Source: CAVWZH01 sp963765285 (GTDB lineage: Bacteria; Acidobacteriota; Terriglobia; Terriglobales; Acidobacteriaceae). Taken from it: DNA of 64,000 nt. Within the stretch, counting starts at the first letter, position 1. The number at the start of each line of letters is the position of its first letter. The notes under the pieces are model-generated. The model was not told the DNA's origin. It did not search any database and was given only the letters and a program-made list of their open reading frames with translations. Positions 7,997-16,297 of the stretch are shown in pieces. The position numbers were made by a program, and so were the translations under genes. The stretch lies in NCBI GenBank assembly GCA_963765285.1, contig CAVXVR010000002.1, positions 1 to 64,000 on the forward strand. The letters are read 5' to 3'.

Positions 7997-9229
7997 CTAT
8001 GCCGATCGCAGCGTGAGCAAGGTGATTTCTGGCGGCACGCCGAGGCGCACGGGCATGCCGAAAGTTCCTAAGCCGCGGTTCACATAAAGCGCAGCCTTCT
8101 TGCCGTTGGAGCCTCCATTCATCGGCAGCTGATAGAGCCCCGCCACGAAATCGGTAATCAAGCGCGCCGGACTGATGGAGTGGTCAACAATTTCAACTTT
8201 CACCTGACCCCCATGAGTGTGTCCAGCAAGACTCAGGTCGATCCCGAGTTCAGCGGCTCGGTGAAAGGAATTCGGGTTGTGGGAAAGCAGAATGTTGGGC
8301 ACGTCGCGGCGCATCAAGTTTTCCACGCCGTTGAGCATGACGCCGTGTGGGCCGCGAGTCATGCTGTCGCGCTGGTAATCCACGCCGATCAGATTGAAGG
8401 CGTGGCCCTGCCACTGTAGTTCGACATTTTCCTGGCGCAACAGCTTCATGCCATGGCGGCGGAAGAGTTCCTGGGCGGCGTCTTCGGCCTGGGCGTAAAT
8501 CTCGTGATTGCCGTTGCAGCCCCAGCGGCCCAGCGGCGCGCGCAACTGGCTCAACTCGGCGATGCAGTCTTCGAGCGGATCGTAGCGGCCGCTGATGAAG
8601 TCTCCGGTAATGACCGCTAGATCAGCGCCCAGACTGTTAGCGATTTCCACTGCTCTTCGAACTTGGTCGCGTGGCATGAATTCGCCGATATGAATATCGC
8701 TCAACTGCACGATCCTCAGCCCGTCGAGGCCCTTCGGCAAATCTGAAATGGGCACGTCCACGCGTTCCACTTGGAAGTTGAGCCGCACGGCGGCAAAACC
8801 GTAGGCCGCAGCCACGAAGGGCAAACCTCCGGCGAGATATGCAGCATAGCGAAAGAAATTCCGCCGCGCAGGATCGACGCCTGCGTTTGCCGATGATGAA
8901 AAGCGCGCGGCGCCCCAGCCCACCACACCAACGAATTTGACCAACAGGAATGCAACCAGGGAAGCGAACAGCCAGATGCGGGCGCCCGCCATGATCCACT
9001 TACCCATTTCATGGCGCGAAAAGATGCGCCCGAGTGCCGAGTCGAAGAAAGTCGCCACCAAAAGAAACAGGGCGCCAAACCATGCGATCTGCAGGAGAAT
9101 GCGGATTGCAGGACGCGACACGGTCGCGATCCAGTGCCATGCGCCCAAAAACCAGAAGCGCTGCACGAAAATCATCAGAACAGCAAAAGTCAGGAAAATT
9201 AGAAACGGGATCAGATCTGAGAATTTCAA
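7997..9229 (-). CDS. Membrane-anchored metallophosphoesterase (YkuE/YaeI-like)
   Basis: The product is 410 residues. Four hydrophobic helices occupy about residues 1-155. The calcineurin-like phosphoesterase domain follows with all its metal motifs in order: QLSDIHIG (DxH), VITGDFISG (GDxx), GCNGNHE (GNHE), LLSHNP and LAGHTHGGQV (GHxH). YkuE/YaeI relatives act on UDP-sugar lipids or other phosphoesters at the membrane. The substrate here is unknown. The start is the ATG at 9229, preceded by AGGAGAATCG. It is encoded upstream of gyrA on the same strand but is separated from it by 274 bases with repeats and a promoter candidate, so it is not in its operon. Confidence 0.9.
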   Translation of the reverse strand: MKFSDLIPFLIFLTFAVLMIFVQRFWFLGAWHWIATVSRPAIRILLQIAWFGALFLLVATFFDSALGRIFSRHEMGKWIMAGARIWLFASLVAFLLVKFVGVVGWGAARFSSSANAGVDPARRNFFRYAAYLAGGLPFVAAAYGFAAVRLNFQVERVDVPISDLPKGLDGLRIVQLSDIHIGEFMPRDQVRRAVEIANSLGADLAVITGDFISGRYDPLEDCIAELSQLRAPLGRWGCNGNHEIYAQAEDAAQELFRRHGMKLLRQENVELQWQGHAFNLIGVDYQRDSMTRGPHGVMLNGVENLMRRDVPNILLSHNPNSFHRAAELGIDLSLAGHTHGGQVKVEIVDHSISPARLITDFVAGLYQLPMNGGSNGKKAALYVNRGLGTFGMPVRLGVPPEITLLTLRSA

Positions 9230-9310
9230 CCGATTCTCCTAAAGCTACTTAGATGTAAATTCGGAAGGAAGTGATCCTAAGAAAACTGGCGACAGCAGGA
9301 AACAGGCGTT

Positions 9311-9961
9311 TTAAGGCCGAATCACGACCTCATTCGGTCCAGCCGGCAGGCTGAAATTCGCGCCGCGCTCTCGATTGAGTCTCAGCGTCGAAGGCACATC
9401 CAGGTCGGCGATCAGGATTTTCCTGGTCCATGAACCGTCGGTCCAGTAATCGGCCGTTGTGTAAATCACCGGGCCGGTTATGGTGTAGTTGCGTACTTCT
9501 TCCGTGTGCCCATCGCGGAAGACCAATACCGCAGGCGGAAGTTCTCGCGGCGCTGGTGCAGAGTTCGCGGAGACACTTGTATCGCGTCCGGATGAATAGT
9601 CTTCCGCCCCCACTCGCACGAAGTGATCACCCCGCAACTCGAGCAGCAGAGGCTCGGCAGAAGGTTTCTCCGGTACCGGCGCTGGCGGCGCCTGCACTAC
9701 CACGACTTCTGGGGTGCCCGATTCACTCTGAGGCTCAAAGCCATAATCTCCGTAGAAAAACGGATCCCCGAAAAATATCCCACGCCGTCCAAGGGAACGC
9801 ATGCCCTGCTGGGAAGCAGGCCGAACGATGAAACTGTGCCCGGTACCGGATGCATGGAATGAACTTACCGGGGCAGGAGCGAAATGACCGCCCCGCATCT
9901 GAGCGTTCAGCGAGCAGGGGAAAAACATCAGCAGCAACGCGAAGTTGAACCAGCGGGTCAT
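9311..9961 (-). CDS. Secreted protein of unknown function, paralogue of the next gene upstream
   Basis: The product is 216 residues with a signal peptide (MTRWFNFALLLMFFPCSLNA) and a Gly/Ser/Pro-rich middle. The C-terminal domain of about 75 residues contains LVFRDGHTEEVRNYTITGPV followed by a KILIADLDVPST segment. The same pattern (YKDGHEDQVQNYAVVGNMLY, then KIALADLDLKAT) ends the neighbouring product. The start lies 5 bases after that gene's stop, so the two form an operon. No family is recognised. The conserved piece could be a small beta-domain exposed on the cell surface. Confidence 0.7.
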   Translation of the reverse strand: MTRWFNFALLLMFFPCSLNAQMRGGHFAPAPVSSFHASGTGHSFIVRPASQQGMRSLGRRGIFFGDPFFYGDYGFEPQSESGTPEVVVVQAPPAPVPEKPSAEPLLLELRGDHFVRVGAEDYSSGRDTSVSANSAPAPRELPPAVLVFRDGHTEEVRNYTITGPVIYTTADYWTDGSWTRKILIADLDVPSTLRLNRERGANFSLPAGPNEVVIRP

Positions 9962-9966
9962 ACAGC

Positions 9967-10734
9967 TTAAGGCGTATTCGAGTTTGCCGGCACCTGGAAA
10001 CTGATCCCCATGTCATCGTTCTGCTGCGCCGTGGCCTTTAAATCCAGATCGGCCAACGCAATTTTGCGATGACGCCCGGGCGTCAGATCGTACAGCATGT
10101 TGCCCACTACCGCGTAGTTCTGCACCTGATCTTCGTGGCCGTCTTTGTAAATCAGCAACGTCTGAGGCTGGTCCTCGGCGGGCTTGGCGTCGGCCTGAAT
10201 ATTGCTCTGGAGATCGGCGAAGCTATCATCGCGGTGCGCATACATGGTCGCCGCTTGCCGGCGAGGAGTTCCCGAACCACGCCGGTCGAAAATCGTCGGC
10301 CCGCCGCGCTCGTCCTCGGCATCGGCCTGCGGTGCTGGATCGTCTTCGGGAGGAGTTGTTACCCAAGGCGAATACGGAACGTATACCGGCGTCACCCCCA
10401 CGAAGTTTTGGCGATGATGGAACGGTTTCGAATTCGACGGCGTCGGCTTCGACGGAAACAGTGGGTTGATACAGCACGCCGGCTGGGTAAAAAACTGATG
10501 GTTCGATGACGGATTATTCCATCCGTGTGAAGTCACACTCGCCGGAACCCCCGGAGCCTGTCCAAAATGTCCCCCGAACCCGGTCGAGGTCACCGACGCC
10601 GGCGGGCCCTGCGCCACCGCTCCCACCGGAATCAGGACGGTGAGGATTACGCCAGCAAGCAACAGCGCCAAACCCGCAACCGTGGCTGGTTTTGCATGTC
10701 GCCCAAAAAGATTGTGACTCTGGCCGGTAAGCAT
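9967..10734 (-). CDS. Exported protein of unknown function, paralogue of the downstream gene
   Basis: The start is the ATG at 10734, which has a strong GGAGGAGGG site 8 bases upstream. An ATG at 10755 would include that site in the coding sequence. The product is 255 residues. An N-terminal hydrophobic segment (ATVAGLALLLAGVILTVLIP) serves as signal or anchor. A long Pro/Ser/Asn-rich low-complexity middle follows. The C-terminal domain has YKDGHEDQVQNYAVVGNMLY and KIALADLDLKAT, shared with the gene 5 bases downstream. The pair looks like a tandem duplication. Function is unknown. Confidence 0.7.
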   Translation of the reverse strand: MLTGQSHNLFGRHAKPATVAGLALLLAGVILTVLIPVGAVAQGPPASVTSTGFGGHFGQAPGVPASVTSHGWNNPSSNHQFFTQPACCINPLFPSKPTPSNSKPFHHRQNFVGVTPVYVPYSPWVTTPPEDDPAPQADAEDERGGPTIFDRRGSGTPRRQAATMYAHRDDSFADLQSNIQADAKPAEDQPQTLLIYKDGHEDQVQNYAVVGNMLYDLTPGRHRKIALADLDLKATAQQNDDMGISFQVPANSNTP

Positions 10735-10919
10735 GGCGCCCTCCTCCGACAACATCCCTTACCTGATTAGAACCATCCTAACCTAACTTAGTTGCGCTCC
10801 TTTTGATGATTTGTAAAGGCGAAAAGGCGTTGCCGGAGATGCGGTTGTCCTAAGTGACTGAAACAAATGAGCGACGGGTGAACGCTCAGCCGAAGGTAAC
10901 GGCCCGAAGATAACCTGCG

Positions 10920-12149
10920 TTACCCGCCGGCTATCCTGGCCAGCTGCCAAGTGTTCCAAACAGCGCTGGCTCCCAGCAATGCCGCGATGCACGCCAGCAC
11001 CAGGCTCTGCTGCCGCGTCTCAAGCAGGTCTGCTGCGACTCCTGCGACGAACGCGAACAGGAACGGGAGAGCTACCAGATGAAATCCAAGTCCCGGGTAG
11101 TGCGGCGTGCCCAAGCCAAGGAGCAAGAACAGGAGAGCCACGAGCAACGGTGCGGTGTTGCCAAAGTACCGGGCACGCGGCCATACCATGTACGCGATCA
11201 GCGCACCGGGGAACGCCAACACTAAAGCTGGGCTGCTTTGACCGAATTGCTCAGCAGCCTGCCGGTACGCGCCCGACATTGTGAAAGCTCTCGCGGAAAT
11301 ACCCCAGAAAGAAGCGTGCCGCATAGCCTGCCAAATCATGCCGAAATGAAAAAAATACGACGCGAACAGGATCATTAGTCCGCCAAAACACGCCGCAACC
11401 GAGATGGCAAAGGCGGCGCCTCGCCGCATGGGCGCCAGGTAGAGCATAAATCCAAGGCAGATGGGAAGCAGGATCGCGAGCGAAAACTGTGAGCCCACCG
11501 CCAAAGCGAGCGAGAGTCCCAAAAGTAGAATTCGCCGCCAGTTCCAGAGCACGACCTCGCGCGGGGCATAGAGCGTGTGTGCGACTGCAATGGCGGTGAA
11601 CACCGCGCCAAATGCTCCCCACGCAGCACCCAACTCCGGTTCGGAGAACCATAAAGCCGCGTTGCAGATGATCCGCGGAGAGAAGCAATACAGTGTCAAA
11701 GCAATGTAGCCTCCAGCGTTTCCATAGAGCCGGCGTGACACATACCAGAGCGATGCGCCGAGAAGCCCACCAAATACCAGAGTTGGCACTGCGGCCAGCC
11801 AGCCCCAACCAGCGCGCGCATCGAAATCCGGCCCATCACGCAACCAAGCAAGAGGGGCCGACGCGACCAGATACCACAGCGCGGAATGATCAGGATCGAA
11901 ACCATCTCGGTCCTCAACCCGGGGCAGAACTCCCGCTTCATCGAGCCGCGTTGAAAAGTGCGCTCCGGCGACCCATTTCCCGCGCCACTGCCCCCATCCT
12001 TCTCGGATCACAAAACTTTGCCCGCTGACCGGAAAGTGGCTCAGGCGGCGATCCACCAACCAGAGCGCCTGTGCCAGAAAAACCAGCAGCAACAGTCCCG
12101 CGAGAAATTGCGGCCGGCCGAAGCGCTCACCGCCAAAAATTCTGCCCAT
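10920..12149 (-). CDS. Multi-pass membrane protein, GT-C/PMT glycosyltransferase-like
   Basis: The product is 409 residues with about ten hydrophobic helices. A short soluble loop after helix 1 (GQWRGKWVAGAHFSTRLDEA, then FDPDHSALWYL) resembles the first extracytoplasmic loop of lipid-linked sugar transferases of the ArnT/PMT/GT39 group, where an Asp near the start acts in catalysis. Further on, LTLYCFSPRIICNAALWFSE fits the second loop. Such enzymes use polyprenyl-phosphate sugars at the outer face of the inner membrane. The start codon lies only 13 bases from the divergent GTG of the CPBP gene. The family call is moderate. Confidence 0.6.
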   Translation of the reverse strand: MGRIFGGERFGRPQFLAGLLLLVFLAQALWLVDRRLSHFPVSGQSFVIREGWGQWRGKWVAGAHFSTRLDEAGVLPRVEDRDGFDPDHSALWYLVASAPLAWLRDGPDFDARAGWGWLAAVPTLVFGGLLGASLWYVSRRLYGNAGGYIALTLYCFSPRIICNAALWFSEPELGAAWGAFGAVFTAIAVAHTLYAPREVVLWNWRRILLLGLSLALAVGSQFSLAILLPICLGFMLYLAPMRRGAAFAISVAACFGGLMILFASYFFHFGMIWQAMRHASFWGISARAFTMSGAYRQAAEQFGQSSPALVLAFPGALIAYMVWPRARYFGNTAPLLVALLFLLLGLGTPHYPGLGFHLVALPFLFAFVAGVAADLLETRQQSLVLACIAALLGASAVWNTWQLARIAGG

Positions 12150-12162
12150 AGGAGGAAGGCGA

Positions 12163-13251
12163 GTGTTTTATCATGTCCCGCGACTGTTCCGGAAATTTCC
12201 CCTTATGCCTGAAGCCAACGGCGGCCCGGCTTCCACTCCCGGCGAGGCGACCGAGACTCCACAAGCTGTGACTCCGCCGGCTGTGCCCATCACGGCCCAG
12301 GCCGTACCGCTCTCTCCATTTGAGAGGCGGATCCACTCTGTGTTCATCGGTCCTGGCGGTCTGCGCGCTATTTGGCGGCTCATGTTGTATCTGCTCTTGT
12401 ATGAAACCCTCCATCTGTTGCTAGGCACTATTTTGTATTTTGCCGAAATCCCACCCATCTGGTGGAAGCTGTTGGTGGAGTTGGGATTTGCAGTCTCCGC
12501 CTTCGCTCCCGCGTTTCTCATGGCGGCGATTGAGGGGCGGCGAATCGGCAGCTACGGTCTTCCGCGCGCCGGCGCGCTCGGCAAGCACTTTTGGCTGGGA
12601 GGATTGTGGGGACTCTTATCTATCACCGCGTTACTCTCGGCGCTGCACTTCGCGGGGGCATTTGATTTCGGTCATCTGGCTCTGCACGGGTGGTTGCGGC
12701 CCTTAAAATTCGCTTTGTTCTGGGGAGCGTTTTTTCTGGTCGTCGGCCTGTACGAAGAGTTCCTCGTCCGCGGCTACACCCAGTTCACCCTGACTCAGAT
12801 TGCCGGCTTTTGGCCCGCAGCCATTCTGCTTTCGCTGGCCTTCGGTGCTCTTCATCTCCGCAACCCGGGAGAGAATTGGGTGGGAATCGCCGGCGCCGTG
12901 TGCATCGGTTTCTTTTTCTGCCTGACGCTGCGGCGCACCGGATCACTGTGGTTTGCCGTCGGCTTTCATTGTTTCTGGGATTGGGCACAGAGTTTCCTCT
13001 ATTCGGTGCCGGATAGCGGCGGAATGTTCCCCGGCCATTTGATGAAAGCTTCGCTGCAAGGGCCGCGCTGGCTGAGCGGTGGCAGCGTCGGTCCCGAGGC
13101 CAGCGTGTTTCTCTTCGTCCTGATCGGGCTGTTGTGGCTGCTCTTTGACCGCATCTATCCAGACGTCAAATACCCGAATCGGGATGATGCGGGCGAAACA
13201 CAAATCGCGCCGGCAGCTTCGGTTCAGCAGCCGAGTGACGCCCGGGTCTAA
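12163..13251 (+). CDS. CPBP-family intramembrane protease
   Basis: The GTG at 12163 is chosen because GGAGGAAGG (12151-12159) sits just upstream. The ATG at 12205 has no such site. The product is 362 residues: a Pro/Ala/Thr-rich cytosolic leader (20-55) and then about eight membrane helices. CPBP (CAAX protease and bacteriocin-processing) motifs are visible: Glu198-Glu199 and Arg203 in LYEEFLVRG, His231 in FGALHLRN, and His269 with Asp273 in FHCFWDW. These are the glutamic-endopeptidase residues of Rce1-like proteins. Substrates are unknown. It is divergent from the GT-C-like gene with 13 bases between start codons, so the two promoters must overlap the opposite coding regions. Confidence 0.88.
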   Translation: MFYHVPRLFRKFPLMPEANGGPASTPGEATETPQAVTPPAVPITAQAVPLSPFERRIHSVFIGPGGLRAIWRLMLYLLLYETLHLLLGTILYFAEIPPIWWKLLVELGFAVSAFAPAFLMAAIEGRRIGSYGLPRAGALGKHFWLGGLWGLLSITALLSALHFAGAFDFGHLALHGWLRPLKFALFWGAFFLVVGLYEEFLVRGYTQFTLTQIAGFWPAAILLSLAFGALHLRNPGENWVGIAGAVCIGFFFCLTLRRTGSLWFAVGFHCFWDWAQSFLYSVPDSGGMFPGHLMKASLQGPRWLSGGSVGPEASVFLFVLIGLLWLLFDRIYPDVKYPNRDDAGETQIAPAASVQQPSDARV

Positions 13252-13274
13252 GACCGGGCGCGGAACTCGCTCTC

Positions 13275-14777
13275 CTACCAAGTGTAGTGCACGGTGTAAG
13301 TAACCACTTGCTCACCATCGGGCGCGAGCGCGATGGGGAACTCGATGGTCTGCGCATCCATCTTGTGCCATTCCTGCGATTGATCGGTCAGCTTCCAATT
13401 CGCGCAGCGGTAGAGATGTTCGACTACGCGCACGCTCACTGGTTCTTTCTTGTGGTTGCGCAGGTGGACCTCGAATGATTCATCGATCCAGTGCTGGTTC
13501 ACGTCTATCCGGTAATTGGTGCGCTTGCGCTGCCCGACGACGTCGAAGGCGTTACCGGTATAGACGCGGATGATTTCATCCTTGGGGGTGTGATCAATGA
13601 CGTTCTCGCCGACAAACTCCAAGTGGCCATCGGTGTCGCGGCGGTAGAAGCGCAATTTTCCCTTTGGCAACGCGATCCCGAGATGGTTGGTCTCGGAGTT
13701 CTTGAACTCTTCCATCACCCAGATCTTGGGATTCGAAACCGTGCCGTAGTTCTGGTCCTGGCGGATCTGTTCGGGATTGTAGTAGCCGTACTGGTCGACT
13801 TTGGCGCCATCGTATACGTAAATCCGCTGTGCCCGGATGCCGGTGGCGCGAACGAACTCGACTTGCTTGGTTTCCTGGTCGTGGAGCGTGGTAGGACGTT
13901 CCAAAGTGTAGAGATGGAATTCATCGAACGATTTCTCGCGCACCGCAGGAGCTTCCGCTGCACCGGCTACCGCCATGTCCATCGCTTTGTACGCCCGGTT
14001 GCTGAGCGTGTTCTCCTGCAGCTTGTTCACGTCGCCCGCCATCAGCTTGATGCGCGCGTTCTCAAACGTCTTGCCGCTCTGGTTGCGCATGGTGATCCAA
14101 CCCACCATGTCCAGCAGGTCGGTCTTTGCGTTGGGGTTATCGGAGACGACGAGATTGTAGTCTGACTGCCAGCTCATGCCGCCGCTGACGTAGGAAATCT
14201 CGGCGTCAAACTTCCCGGGATCATTGGTGCGGAGCAGCCAGTTCAAAGTGGGCTTCAGAACAGAGTCCGCGCTCAGAGCAGGAAACAACGGCTGGCCGGG
14301 CAGCCCGAAGTGCAGCACGCCATCGACCTCAATGATCGGCTGGGTCGAAACCGGCTGCTGGTAGTTCTGTGCATAGTATGTGCTCGGAATGTACCCGCTG
14401 CGAATGACTCTGCCTCTCACCGTAAGGTCTTTGCCCTCCGCAGTGCGGCCGACGCAAAAATCGATTTCCTTGCCCTCGTAGAACGAAAGCAGGAGCTCCT
14501 GCGAAATGGGATCGTTGCGGTAATTCTGCTCCAGAATCTGCAAGGCGCGTCCGGCGGGATCGCGCAGGATCACGGAGTCGGGTTCAAGATGAGCGGCGAC
14601 GCCGGCGTAATTCACCTGGTTCACTCCCGCCTGCAGATCGAGCGGCACGTGTTCGCGCGCCACAAAAAAATTCTGGTTGTAGATGGTCAGCGCGGGTTGG
14701 CTGGTTGATACGACGGCTTTGTCTTGTGTCACGCCGAGGCCGCAGAACATCAGAATAATCAGGATCAGTTTCTTCAT
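13275..14777 (-). CDS. Secreted DUF4139-type protein
   Basis: The start is the ATG at 14777 (MKKLILIILMFCGLGVTQ), preceded by GGGGGAACG. The longer frame to 14870 has no ribosome site and precedes the signal peptide. The product is 500 residues. An N-terminal domain (PALTIYNQNFFVAREHVPLD) is followed by a long beta-rich DUF4139 region (SYVSGGMSWQSDYNLVVSD, GWITMRNQSGKTFENARIKL) and a C-terminal Ig-like part ending in VTYTVHYTW. DUF4139/mucoidy-inhibitor-A relatives are exported proteins of unknown function. The gene ends 23 bases from the convergent CPBP stop. Confidence 0.8.
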   Translation of the reverse strand: MKKLILIILMFCGLGVTQDKAVVSTSQPALTIYNQNFFVAREHVPLDLQAGVNQVNYAGVAAHLEPDSVILRDPAGRALQILEQNYRNDPISQELLLSFYEGKEIDFCVGRTAEGKDLTVRGRVIRSGYIPSTYYAQNYQQPVSTQPIIEVDGVLHFGLPGQPLFPALSADSVLKPTLNWLLRTNDPGKFDAEISYVSGGMSWQSDYNLVVSDNPNAKTDLLDMVGWITMRNQSGKTFENARIKLMAGDVNKLQENTLSNRAYKAMDMAVAGAAEAPAVREKSFDEFHLYTLERPTTLHDQETKQVEFVRATGIRAQRIYVYDGAKVDQYGYYNPEQIRQDQNYGTVSNPKIWVMEEFKNSETNHLGIALPKGKLRFYRRDTDGHLEFVGENVIDHTPKDEIIRVYTGNAFDVVGQRKRTNYRIDVNQHWIDESFEVHLRNHKKEPVSVRVVEHLYRCANWKLTDQSQEWHKMDAQTIEFPIALAPDGEQVVTYTVHYTW

Positions 14778-14989
14778 GTTTCGTTCCCCCCTTGTTTTGC
14801 CGGACCGAAGCAGGGGATTTTCAGTCCTGACCAGAGAACGCACGTGAGGAGAGAACTTGCGGTCATGCACGAACCGCGGAAGGACATGGGGGCACGGAGG
14901 TAATCAGAAGTAACGTCTTCGGGACGAACCGTGTGGCGCGGGCGCTCCCGCCCGCGCCGGGTTTCAAGCTGGGAGAGGGCACTCTGGAA

Positions 14990-15922
14990 TTAGACCGCTG
15001 CCGGCTGCGGTTTCTTGCGGGAGAAGAGCACTCGGCCCGCGAGACGCAAAATTTTCCAGACCACGGCCGCCCCCACCAGGATCGTGCCTAACCACAACAG
15101 AATCGCGGGGAGATAGAACACCACCGCGAACATCGCAGTCGCGTAGTCCGCCAGCCCCTGCAGGCCCTGCATGACAGCTACCTTCAACTCGTACAGTGGA
15201 CGCCAACGCAGTCCGAACACCTGTGCTTCCGCTTCAGAGTGCATAGACACCGTTATGGCTACAGTTTCCACTTGTCGCGAGAGGGCTTCGAACTCGGCCT
15301 GTTGCCGCTCGATCTCGCCACGAACACTATTCAGCTTGTCGCTGACTTCCATCGTATCTTTGACGGTCTGCGCGTGCTTCAGAATGCCCAGATACTGTGC
15401 CTCCTGCGCATGCAGATTGCGTAAGCGGGCCTGCTGGTCGACGTATTGTTTGGTGACGTCCTCGGCGTCGACTTGCTCGCTCTCCACTCTTAGGCCAAGC
15501 TTGCGGATCTCGGTTCGCACCTCTTCAAACCGCGCCGCCGGCACGCGGACGGTGAGTACGCCGTTTGTGGCATCTTGTGCGCCGTTGGTTTGCGACTTCA
15601 CCAGGAACCCTCCGGCACGCTCAGTGATCGTGCGGACCTTCTCGACCGCCTCGGCGGGATTCTTGACCACAAGATCGATGGACGACGTCCGCGTCAGTTT
15701 GCGGTCGGGGAGATCCATACTCCCGGCAAGCTCAGCGTCCTTCATTTCCATGGCATAGCCGCCGAGCGAGGTGGAGCTGGCGATCGACGCATACTGAGGC
15801 CGGGCAAACCGCGCCCGCAGGAAATTGGGAATGCAGAAATAAGCCATCGCCGTAAGCAAGAGCGCAGTGCCAGCCGTTACGGCGGCGCGCCGGTCCAGAG
15901 TCAATGTCATTTTGGGGTTCAT
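14990..15922 (-). CDS. DUF4349 membrane protein
   Basis: The start is the ATG at 15922 (MNPKMTLTLDRRAAVTAG) with GAGGG upstream. The product is 310 residues. One N-terminal membrane helix is followed by a periplasmic domain (RTSSIDLVVKNPAEAVEKVR, ERAGGFLVKSQTN, VRVPAARFEEV) and a coiled coil (about 165-235: QQARLRNLHAQEAQYLGILK). Two C-terminal helices (about 255-300) precede a basic tail. This is the DUF4349 layout, a putative envelope-sensing or anchoring protein of unknown role. Upstream lies a repeat-filled gap before gyrB. Confidence 0.82.
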   Translation of the reverse strand: MNPKMTLTLDRRAAVTAGTALLLTAMAYFCIPNFLRARFARPQYASIASSTSLGGYAMEMKDAELAGSMDLPDRKLTRTSSIDLVVKNPAEAVEKVRTITERAGGFLVKSQTNGAQDATNGVLTVRVPAARFEEVRTEIRKLGLRVESEQVDAEDVTKQYVDQQARLRNLHAQEAQYLGILKHAQTVKDTMEVSDKLNSVRGEIERQQAEFEALSRQVETVAITVSMHSEAEAQVFGLRWRPLYELKVAVMQGLQGLADYATAMFAVVFYLPAILLWLGTILVGAAVVWKILRLAGRVLFSRKKPQPAAV

Positions 15923-16297
15923 GGTTCCCTCAGTCTCTAGGACGAATCCCGCCGCCATTTTGTTCCCGGCGTCGCAGGGCAATTCCGTTGAGAGAACGTA
16001 GACAATAAGAATTCTTGCAGAACCGTTCCGAAATTTATACAGAACTATGGTCGAAAGATGCGGCCAAGGGTGAGATCACGGCAGCCCCTTCAGGGGCGGC
16101 ATACGTTAGCCCAGGACGTAAGTCCTGGGTAGCGCTGGAACCATAGCCACGCCCCGCATGGGCGCGACAAACGCTGGCGGATCCAAGCAATTTGTCCTTG
16201 ATCCCGCCCGTCGGCCTTAAAACTGGGGATCGTCGTCCATCCATGAAGCTGCCGAGCTGGCGCGGCCGGGTCAGAGACCTGGCCCTACACGAACAGA
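15923..16297. repeat. Intergenic region holding CCCAGGACGTAAGTCCTGGG and GGGTCAGAGACC repeats
   Basis: This 375-base gap holds no gene. At 16109-16131 is a composite-family hairpin, GCCCAGGACGTAAGTCCTGG. It is flanked by a CCCCTTCAGGGG hairpin (16085-16096) and by GCCCCGCATGGGC (16151-16163). At 16264-16289 is GCCGGGTCAGAGACC followed by CCCTACACG, almost the same as the element inside valS at 63442-63468. Confidence 0.75.
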
